Positions 12,601 through 24,600 of a stretch of DNA of 64,000 nucleotides are shown piece after piece. Each line of letters starts with the position of its first letter. The first letter of the stretch is position 1. The notes under the pieces were generated by a model. That model made no database searches, was not told the DNA's origin, and worked only from the letters and a program-made list of their open reading frames with translations. The stretch comes from Loripinus fragilis (taxonomy: Eukaryota; Mollusca; Bivalvia; Lucinida; Lucinidae), in assembly GCA_964019695.1 (NCBI GenBank), contig OZ026527.1:71570593-71634592 (forward strand). The letters are read 5' to 3'. The position numbers were made by a program, and so were the translations under genes.

Positions 12601-15600
12601 CAATTTACTTTTTCTTAGTTTGATTAAGTAACGTATGTTACAGGCTCTTACAGACTAACGCCCCGGAGCACAGAGTGCAAACATCTCTTAAAAGACTCGG
12701 CTTTTAATTCTCTACAAGATAGTATATGTCTGCAAAATTCCCTAGGGGGGGGGGGGAGCAAACCCATCCTCAGCCATCCGTCTAATATATTAACAGATTT
12801 TTTTTCTCAGAAACGATTACATCAATTGAACTCAAATTTCATATAAAGAGTATTTACGGTTGAGTGACGAACTGTAAACAAGTTGTTTTTGTCAGATGAA
12901 TAAGATGGCCACCGCGCCCATATATGGTAACACACTTAAAATATTCTTCTCAAAAGCCAGAAGGCCGATGACCTTTGGCCTTTGTATGAGGGTCCAACCA
13001 ACTTTGTTCAAATGATGATCCTATGTTGACCTTAACCTACTTTATGACAATGTCAAAATTTGTTTCTAAATGCATTTTACTGGGAATAATCTTGAAAGGT
13101 TTATTTTCAATAATAGTTAAAGCCAAATTCATTATACTTTCTGGATATGGTTGACCGAATGAGACATTTACAATAGATAAATGCATAAAGTCAAGATTGA
13201 TCTTTGGCCTTTCAGCCAAGGTCGCTCATATATACTGAACCACACTTCTAACGCTAAATCAAACAGAACCTTTAAAATTACATATTGATTCATCCATTGT
13301 AATGCAATTTTATCAAAAATTAGAAAAAAACTTATTTATGAAAATGAAAGTAGAACTTCATCGGTCAACCATTCCGCTTTAAACATAACCTTTTGGGGTG
13401 AGTATCTGCCATAACCCCTGACATGTACAATTATTTCGGCAAGACCTCGTATATTAATTAAAGTGACATTCCTGAAACATTTTGCGTTGGAAGTGTAGGT
13501 CAATATAGGACTGTCATAAATATATTTAACATATTTGCCAAGTCACAAGACCAATTGAACTCAAAGTTTATATGAAACATTCATTAGAGGAAGCAATGTA
13601 AATTGACTATGCGGTCTAGGACACATTTCAAAAATGGCTTCCATGCCCATATAAGTTAAACATTCTTCAAAATCTACTTCTACAGAACCAAAGGGTCAAG
13701 GACGTAGGTTTGGTTTGTAGCATTGTATATGTAGGCTCCCAAATGTATGTTTCATTTTTGATCCTAGGTTGACCTTGATCTACTTACGACAAGGTCAAAT
13801 GCGTTTCTTAATGCATTATATGGGAAACCCCTTGAAAGTACTTACTCATGATATTTACTTGATGTAATTAACCTAATGAGACAATGATTATCATAGGCCC
13901 GATAAGGAGATAAAGTAACTTTTTGAGCACAAATTTGTAAATATGTTCTTATAAAACATTTAAGCAAATGTTTTGGATGCTCAAAAGAACCGTCTCATTG
14001 AGACGGTTCTTTTGAGTACCCACACCATATGTTTGAGTTGAGAAATAAGTAAAATAATATTCCATTAAGCACTCTTATCTGGAGGCCTAGATATATACAA
14101 GCATGTAACTACAAAAGGTCATGATTGACCCTTAACCTTTCAGCCAAGGTAGCTCACATTGAATTGCAAACACATGTTTCTCAGAAATCAGAGGTCCAAT
14201 TGAAATAGCATTCGTTGGGTGAGACAACCTTAATGTGATAATGGTGTCCATGTCACATGACCAAAATGTAGTTAATGTCATGTGAGGTAAAACTATGCAA
14301 AAATCTTTGTCTTCAGAACAAATGGACCAATCACCTTTAGTCTTGATATAAAACATTTGTAAATGTGTCATACAGATGATACTGGGCGGAGTTTGACCAT
14401 GTAAATATTGTTCACATGATGATCCTAGGCGGACCTTGACCCTGTAAAGATTGTTCACATGATGATGCTAGAAGGATCTTAACCCTGTTAAGATTGTTCA
14501 CATGATGATCCTAGGCGGATCTTGACCCTGTAAAAATGTTCAAATGAAGATACTAGGCAGATTTTGACCCTGTAAAGATTGTTCACATGAAGTTGCTAGA
14601 AGGATATTGACCCTGGGATATTGTTCACATGATGGTACTAGGCGGATCATGACCCTGAAATGATTGTTCACATACTGATCCTAGGCGGATCTTGACCTAG
14701 TATAGATTGTTCACAATATGATCCTAGGTGGATCTTGACCCTTTATGATAATCTTAGGCGAATATTGACCCTATTAAGATTATTCACATGGTGTTTCTAG
14801 GCGGATCATGACCCTGTAAAGATTGTTCACATGATGATACTAGGCGAATCTTGACCCTGTAAAGATTGTTCATATGATAATCATAGGCGGATCTTGACCC
14901 TGTAAAGATTGTCTACGTGATGCTCCTAGGCTGATCTTGACCCTGTAATGTTGTTTACATGATGATCCTAGGTGGATTTTTACCCTGTAAAGATTGTTCA
15001 CATGACGATCCTAGGCGGATCTTGACCCTGTAATAATTGTTCACATGATGATATTTGGCGGATTTTGACCCTGTAAAGATTGTTCACATGATGATCCTAG
15101 GCGGATTCGGACAATAACACTGATGATATTATGCGTATCTTGACCCTGTGTAAGGATTGTTCACACAATGATGATCTTAGGCGGAATTTGACCAAGTAAG
15201 ATTGTTCACATGATGATCCTAGGCGAACCAGACCTTGCAATATTGTTCACATGATGATCCTATGCGGATTTTACCCTATAAAGATTGTTCACATAATGAC
15301 CCTGTAAAATTGTTCATATGGTGATACTAGGCGGATCTTGACCCCGTAAAGTTGTTCACATAATGATAAGTGGCAGATCTTGACCGTTTAAAACCTTATA
15401 TTAGGTTTATTCAAATTATTGTGACTAAGTGTCAGATGAGCGCCATATGTCCTTATGGTCCTCTGGCTTTATCTGTTGCGCATTGATTTTCCATATTCCT
15501 TACATATTAATTGATAGTTTGCATATTTGATGCATGAATGGTTTGCACATTTAATAGTATAGCAGCACCAGACAGTTTCCATCTTCGTAGCCAAGCGGAA

Positions 15601-18600
15601 GCATTTAACCGACATACGCGGATCCAGAAAGTTTTGTCAGAGGGGGTCAAAACTTTTACAACATTTTTTTTTTATTTGAAGAGAGGAGGGATGATCCAAA
15701 TACCACTATTAGCGGGCAATCATCGGCCCGCCAGCGAAACGACATTTTTGGCGTTTCCCTGGCATGCCGATGATGTCCCAACATTGAATGCTGGCTTGAA
15801 AGCTTTCAGATTTTCAGGGGATCCGGACCAGTATTGCTAAGAAACCCTAAATTTTTGTGATTTTTCAGTGGGGGGCGGGGGGGGGGAATCCGCCCATGAT
15901 CGAAATCTGATTTCGTTCCATTATTTTGACAATAGAAACATTCGCATAGTCTACTTTGGAAGGATATTAGAAAACCGTGACTTTTCGTTGAATATCACTT
16001 ACAATTTAACTCCCTTTAGCCGCGCTATGATGACTCGAATTGAAAAACCTGTCCCTCCGAGTTTACAATAGTTGCGTATCTGGACCAGAACGTTTGATAT
16101 TGGGGCTTCTGGTGAGCAGTCAATATTCAGACAAGCCTGTGCAAATGCGCATGCTCCTTTGAACCTTTGCTGCTCGTACATGCTAAACAGGGATGCAACT
16201 GAGATCCATAGCACTTATAGATATATGTACAATTGTTAACATATAGAAATATGAGTTTTTTGTCCCCCCCCATGGAAACCAATGGAATCGAGTATTACAT
16301 TTCAAAGTTTGTAGGTAACCCATACTTTGGAAGAATTCGTTTCTAATATTATCTATAGGGCTCGTCTCGCGAAAACGTGTCTGTGTGTTTTCCGATTGAG
16401 TAGGACTCAAACCAGTCTGCTTAAAAACAGAGAAAAGCTAGAATACTGCAATTGTACATAAAAAAAATTTAGATATCTTACTCTTCAATAAGCGAATAAT
16501 AAATGCGCTGGTCAGCCTGCGCAGGCTGGTCAGTGTAGGCAAGTGGCGAAAATCTGGATTTTGGCCAAGGGGGGGGGGGGCTGAATGTTAATGAAAGACT
16601 CTACTGCTGTAAGCAATCAGTGGTGCATGCCAGTCAACTTTGGCGGTGCAATTTTGTTTGACCCCTGGTTTACTCTGTACAAGGTCCAAGGTCATTAAGT
16701 ACAAATTTGTAGAATCTTAGAGATAATGACAAGGAAATGTAATAAAAATCAGCTTGAACTTGGTAAAGGTGCTGGTTTAAGGCCAAAAATATATATTCGT
16801 TTCATCTAGAGGTCCTATATGAAAATTATCTCATTTGCATATTTATGAATATTAATGAAAACTTAAAAATGAGTACAAAACCATTGGAAAAACTAGTACC
16901 CTATGGGGTAATAGACCTTCATTGAACTTACATTGACATACATTGAACACGTAGCATTTCTTATAGATATCACATGTTTAAATGAGGCCACCTAAAGGCA
17001 AAAGATTCGTTCCCCCGATAATAAATCCATTGGGTTATGTAAAATTGCATGGTTTCCATGGCAACCCATTATGCGATATCTAAGAATGGGTGTGTTTCTA
17101 CAAAATAAATAATCATATCTCAGCAGCAACACGTCATAGAATACTTAACTTGGTATCAAATTTATCAATTGATATAGCACTTTTACTTACTGGTCGGATA
17201 TGCAAAATATACATAATTTGAATATTCATGAATTTCAATGAAAAACATTAGAAAAGAATGAAAAATGCGGAAAATTCAAGGCGGTATACTTACAAAAGTA
17301 CCCCTATCTCTATTGATAATTGTACTAGAGTAGCAAACTTGATATCAAAGAAATGCTACAACATCATACTTTAACCTTATGCAAATTTATTCATGAGTTT
17401 TAATGACAACAGTAGAAACTAATCAACAAATTGCGGAAAAGTTAAGGAGAATATTTGTTTTTGTTTGTTTGTTGCTTTACGTCCCAAGTCAACAGCTATG
17501 GTCATTGCGGGACGGTCAGTTCACCTAACCTCACTTTTGAACAAGCGGATAACCAGTAATTCGTGCACATACTTCCGCTTGTAACTGACAACAGCCCTTC
17601 TTGAAAGAATCAGCGGAAGGGAGGAGAATGGCCGTAGAAAGTATGTGACCGGGCCGGGATCGAATTCGCGACCCCTGGAATTGCAGTCAGACACGCATCT
17701 GTAGCCAGACACGTTACCGACTCCGCTACGCGGCCCGGCGTCAAGTAGAATACTTGCAAAATTACTCGTATCTCACTTGATAGTTGCCATAGAGTACCAA
17801 ACGTGATATCACAGTACTGCTCAGACAAAGCACTCTTACCTTATAGTTAGTTACTAAGGAAATATAAATTTGAATATTCATGCATTTTTATGAAAACATT
17901 AGAAATAAATGAAAAATTGCAGAAAAAAGAATGGATATATTTACTAAATTTCCAATATCTCACTTATTTATTACCAAAACGTACTAAACTGAGTATCAAA
18001 GTAATGCAAATCATAGTAATTTTATCTTAAGGGCAGATGTGAAAAGAATCTACTTTGTGTAGTCATGAATTTTAATGAAAACATTAAACATGAATGAAAA
18101 ATTGTGGATAAATCAAGGGACAGTACTTACTAAATTACTCATTTCTTTGCTACTTATTGCCCTAGAGTAGCACACTTTGCATCATATAAAACACCATTAT
18201 CTTGGCTTTCATTTCATACCAAGCTTAGAAGACTAAGATTAATATCAATTGAGATATTAGCAATTTTGAAGGTGCGCCACAATTATTTTTTTCTGCATTT
18301 TATTCATTATTATCTAATGTTTTGTTAATACTGATGATATAAAAAGTATATAAATCTTATATGAGACCACTTGGTAAAACGTGCTTTTTCTAGGCATTAC
18401 ATTGGTAGAAAGTTGGGTACTCTATGTCACAGAGCAATTGAGATATGAGTAGTTTTATAAGTATGCCCCCTTGATTGTACCGTATTTTTTCGTCATTTTA
18501 TAATGTTTTATTAAAATAAATGAATATTCAAATGACTTTTGCACCCTTACTTACTTTGTTTTCATATCTGCCCATAAGGTAAGAGAAAGATGTCATAGCA

Positions 18601-21600
18601 CTATTTTGATATCAAGTTTGGCCCTCTTAAGTAATTATCAACAGAGATATGAGTAATATTGTAAGCATACCACCTTAAATTGTCCATAATTTTTATTCCC
18701 TTCTAGTGTTTAATTGAAATCCATGAAATTCGAATTAGACAATTAACATGTCCTACCAAAAAGTAAAAGTGCTATTAGATGTAATTTGCATTTCCGGGCA
18801 TGGAATGAAAGGCACATATCTTACTTTAATTGGTACCAAGTTATCTAGTCTATGATGAGTAGCAGCTGATATATGATTGATTTTGAAGGTACATCCCCAT
18901 CCTTTAGAAAAGCGTTATGGGTTTCCATGGTAACCATGCATTTTCACATAGCCCCAACCGGTTTATTTATGCGGATTTTTTTTGCATTCAGGGGGTCCCA
19001 GGGAACAATTTGGCACCAATTTAAAACTGTCCTTGGAGTACAAGGTAGGTCAAGTTAGATCCTGAGTTAGTTGGTTTGAGGGTGAAATCAGTTTATTTAT
19101 GGTGTTTGTTTATGTTTTCACCCTATATATAAGGCTCTCATTAATATTCTTGAATGTGCAAATGAAGTAAGTTCGTATACCACCTTTAGATGAAAAGACT
19201 TGTCAAAATGTATCATTGGTGATATAAATACATGCAAAGATGGTGGTTTTCTGATCGATTGAGGCTGAAATCAGTTTATTTACGGTGTTTTTTTATGATT
19301 TTTCACTTATGTTTAAAGGATTCCATTAATACTCATGAAAATGCAAATTAGATAATTTGAATATCTGACCACAAGATAAAAAGCCTGTGACTAAGTTTTT
19401 ATATGGTACCAATTTTAGTTGGCTATGGTTTGCAACAACAGAGATATAATTGATTTTGTAGGTACACCCCCATTCTTAAGTTGCAACCATGCATTTTCAC
19501 AAAGTCAAAACATGTCATGTTTATCGTTTAGAAACATTTATTTCGTATATTAGGGTCCCAAGGAGCAATTTGGCACTCGTAAGTAATTGTCCTAAGGGTG
19601 CTAGAAGAAATAAGAAGTATAGGGCATCTCAAATTTTCGAGAAAAAAACAGCTTATTTTTAGAAACACTCAATTTTGACTCAAAAAGTGTCTAAAACTTA
19701 AAAATAAAAAAAATTACATCGGCCTAATCCTTTCAAGGGAAGGTATGAACTAGTTTTTTAGCATCGGCGCCTTTCATTAACACAAGGTCCCCCCTACAGT
19801 CATTTCTAGCTGGAATTTCTTCATTTCGCCAACTGCCTAGTGCTTTTTTCTGTTCGTATGCAACAGTCAGGTTTTCTCGCGTCGAAACCCTTTATAAGGC
19901 AATGACATTCCTCTTATATTTTCAGGATCTTGTACGTGGTGTTTGGGGGAGCTATGGTAGTGTATGTTATTGTGAATATAGCATTAAAGGAACCAGCCAA
20001 GCTCATATCTCTTGGAGGAATAGTTTGCTTTTTATTGATTTTGTTTCTTTTTTCTAACAATAAAAGAAAGGTAAACAATTTCTTTTCCTAGTTTTATTTT
20101 ATTTTTTCTTCAAATTATTAGCTCACCAGAGCCGAAGGCTCAGGGTGAGCTTATAGTTTGGAACTCGAGCCGGCGTCCGTCCTTCCGTGCGTCTGTCTGT
20201 CCGTCTGTGCGTCCACACTTTCAAACATGAATATCTCTGAAACCAGCCAATCATAATCAAATTTCATCAGGAGCATCATTGGGGTAGGGGATTGACTGCA
20301 TTAGGTTTTGGGTAAGATCGGATTAGAACTCTGGTTTCCATGGCAACTGATAGCTCCCATATGGTTATAATGGGGGAAATCTTGTGACCACTCTAGCTCC
20401 TTCATTTTTAATTTGTTCTTCTTTATTCTTGCAGGTAACAAGGACAACTATAAAATCTCAAAGTGGTTCGAAATTCGGCAGGATCCTATTAGGGACTTAT
20501 GAGTTAGCTGCCCTTGAGCGTCTGGAAAAATCCCCATAGACTTATAATGGTAGAAATGTTGTGACCACTCTGGTACCTTCATGTTTAGATGGATCTTCTT
20601 CATTCTTGCTGATAACAAGACCAACCATAAAAACTCGAATTAGTTTGAATTCGACAAGATTCCATCACTGACTTCGGAGTTAGCTGCCCTTGAGTGTCAG
20701 AAAAATTAATGAATAATGTTGTGACCACTCTAGCTCCTTCATTTTTGATTGGATCTTCTACATTCTTGCAGGTAACAAGTAAACACATAATATCTCGGAT
20801 GAGTTTGAAATTCAGCAGGATCCGACCAGGGACTTATGAGTTACCTGCCCTTGAGCGTTTAGAAAATTCCCATAGACTTATAATGGGAGAAATGGTGTGA
20901 CCATCCTAGTGCTTTAAATTTTGAATGGATCTTCTTCATTCTTGCATACAATAAGGACAACTATAAAAGCTTGGATGAGTTTGAATTTAGTCAAGATCCC
21001 ATTATCTATTTTGGAGTTAGCCCCCCTTGAGCATCTAAAAACAATAAATGAATAATGTTGTTACCACTCTAGCTCCTTCGTTTTTGATTGGATCTTCTTT
21101 ATTCTTGCAGGCAACAAGTAAACCCATAATATCTCGGATGGGTTCGAAATTCAGCAGGATCTGACCATGGACTTATTAGTGACCTGCCCTTGAGCGTTTG
21201 GAAAAAATCCCTATGGACTTATAATGGGAGAAATTTCGCGACCACTCTAGTGCTTTCAATTTTGAATGGATCTTCATTCTTGCATACAATAAGGACAACT
21301 ATTAAAGCTTAGATGAGTTTGAATTTCGTCAAGATCCCATCACCTATTTTGGAGTTAGCTCCCCTTGAGCATCTTAAAAATTGATGGATAATCATGTGAC
21401 CGCTCTAACAAGGACAAACATAAAAGCTTGAACGAATTTGAAATCTTGCAGGATCTGAACAAGGACTTATGAGTTAGCTGCCCCTGAGCATCTGGAAAAA
21501 TCCCCATGGACTAATAATGGGAGAAATGTTGTGACCACTCTAATACTTTCAATTTTATATGGATCTTCTTTATTCTTGCAGATAAGAAGGACAACTATAT

Positions 21601-24600
21601 ATTTTAGTTTGGTCAAGATCATATCACCTATTATGGAGTTAGCTCTCCTTGATCATCTTAAAAATTGATGGATAATGTTGTGACCACTCTAGCGCCTTCA
21701 TTTTTGAGTGGGTCATCTTTATTCTTTCAGGTAACAAGGACAACCATAAAAACTTGGATGAGTTTGAACTTTAAGTAGAACTAAACTCAGACTGTTGAGT
21801 TAACTGCCCTTGAGTGTTATAAAAAATCTGCATGGACTTACAATGGAAGATCTTTTGTGACCAGACTAGCACCCTCATTTTTGAATGGATCTTCCTCAGT
21901 CTTGCAGGTAACAATGACACAAATAAAAGCTTCAATGAGTTAGATTATCCTCCACACCTAACCACCAATTACAGAGTTAGCTGCACTTGAGCGTCTAAAA
22001 TATAGCTGTATAATGTTGTGATCACTCTAGCGCCTTCATTTTTTTTTCGTCTTTGTAGGTTATCAGGACATACATTGAAGATTGGATTGGTTAGAACCAA
22101 TCACTGAATACAGAATTAGCTGCCCTTAAGCATCTACAAATATACTTTCACCATCAATATTCAGATCTTTTTAAAACTTGCAGATAACCAGGACTGGCAT
22201 AATATCTTATGTTTTTAATTAGTTCCTGGTCACTGTTTCAAGTTCAGAATTACCTGCCTTTGAACATCATCAATTATGGTATCTCCAAACAGTATGCTGG
22301 CTCCCAGGTGAGCGATCGTTGCTCATTGGGCTACTTGTTTATGTAAAGTTGTTTGGTTTGGTTTGATTATTAACGTCCCACTCAACAGCTATGGTTATGT
22401 TGGGAGGGTTAGTTCACATACCCACACATTTTTTCTTGTGCAAGCTTGACTAAGCGGTTAATCAGTACTTCATGCACATACTTTCTCTTGTAACTGACAT
22501 GAACCCTTCTTGAATCAGCGGAAGGGCGGAGAATGGCCGTAGAATTTTTTTCATGGTCAATCATTCTTCGATATATTGTAGTCAGATAATTGTAGTTCAT
22601 GTTCATGCAACTGTTTTTTTTTCTGAAGTTCACACAGTGTTTCACAATATTCCAAACCGTATCAAACCAGGAATAGAAGTTACTCTAAAAAGACTAATAA
22701 GCATACCGCGGATTGCTCAAAAGCTGTTTGTTGCGGCGTAAAGTGATCTATGTGAGCTGTATTTATTGTGCATACAACAATGTGGCCAAAGGTATCCGTC
22801 TCCTTGATAAAAAGGCATTTTTGTTTATACAGGATTAGATTTATGCAAGTAAAAGCTTTTGAAAGATATATCCCCTTAAATATTCATATCTGGGTGTGGT
22901 TTGGCTATTTCATCTGCTTATGAAGGGAAACCAGGTTTTATACTTTGGTAAAGAGTTAATTAGCTTTTTGGGCTGTGCAAACATGCATGCATTTTATGAA
23001 AATCCTAACGTATACACGCTGAACTCACATTTATTAACCCTTAAAGCGCATAATCACAAAATGTATGTTTTTTGTCGCTCACTAAAATATTTGAAGCCTC
23101 GTTGACAAACATTGTGGACCCAGATCAGACTGCTCCTGTAGGAGCAGTCTGATCTGGGTCCACAATGCTTGCCTCTTTGCTTATGTTAAATTAACGTTTT
23201 CAGATGCAGTTATTTTGCTGGCGTTTAAGGCCAAAATAATGTGTTTTGCGTCTATACTGAGGTAATGGCGCAAGATGATACAGTTAGTTTTGAATAAAAC
23301 AACGCCTCATTTTCAGCTTTTACCCATGTCTTAGGTTGACCAGTCCTAATTACGCATCCATGAGGTGCCATCTTTACAGAAACCAAGAAGTTTTATAATA
23401 CTGCGCTTTGTGAAACTATTCAGCAGGGGATATCGCTTGTTATTTGATAAATAAACACTGTTACGTGCCAGGCGTAACTAGAAAAGAATTCAGGAAACCA
23501 GACTTTTGCTGTTTGGAAAGTCAGCAAAAAGCACTTTTAAAATTTAACAAAAATTATTAAAAATAATAAAATTATCATTTACAAAAGCAATGAAAAATAT
23601 TTATACAATCAAAGGAAGTCTAATTTACAGTACCTTATATGACCAAACTGTCCCTCAGAATAATTATCAACACAAGTCTTTCAGCAGTGTCTGATCCCCA
23701 GATTTTGAAGTTAAATCCAAATAAACACTAAGTCTGAATCCAAAACTGAATAATCCAAAGTAATCCAGAATTAATAACTTAAACACAGTATTCCAATACA
23801 AAAGGTTAAGACTTTAAATGGTGAAATCATTTCAAAGATCCATTATCAAAAATTTACTCTTATATATACTGTTTAAGAAAGTTCCAGAATGATCAAGTAA
23901 TAACTATGATATCATATGCTAAATATAAGTCAATACATGGGTGTCTGGAAAGTTCTACATGTTCCTGGAAGATTCCACTAATTTCCAGAACCTACTCAAA
24001 GCTTCTATTGGCATGGAAAAGAAAATTCTAGAAAGTTCCCAACTTTTCCAGAAACTTCCATGACAATGCATTTTTAATTTCTAGATGACTAGTCATCCTT
24101 CTAGAAAAATCTTATACTCGAATAAACACCTTGTTTACAACAACTTATTTATCATCAATATCTCCAATATCTGGGTCAACAGAAATTAAGTAAGCAAAAT
24201 ATGAAACAGTTAAACACCATACATGTTACAACACTCTAAAGTAAGAAAATCGGCTGTTTTAGTGTTTAACCAGCGTATTTAATGCAATTTTATTGTCCGA
24301 GAATCATGTTAAAATTTGCAAAAATAGCGATCAAAATTGATTGTTCCACTGCATTAACGCATGCACGAATACCGATCATACATGTTTGTTTCGACGCATT
24401 AACACATGCAAGAATACCGATCATACATGTATGTTCCAAAATCATGAACCGCGCGATCGATGTTTCATTCCATTAACTGGGTTTTGCATTGCAGATTCCA
24501 TGGCACACTGTATTTTGGGGTATGACCTTCCAGTTTCTACTGGGTGTGTTCATATTGAAAGCGTCTATTGGTCAGACTATTGTCCTCTGGTTTGCTGAAA

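Noticed and set aside
14400..15385. CRISPR-like array
   Set aside because: Units are contiguous and degenerate, with no unique spacers or cas genes; the genome is eukaryotic.
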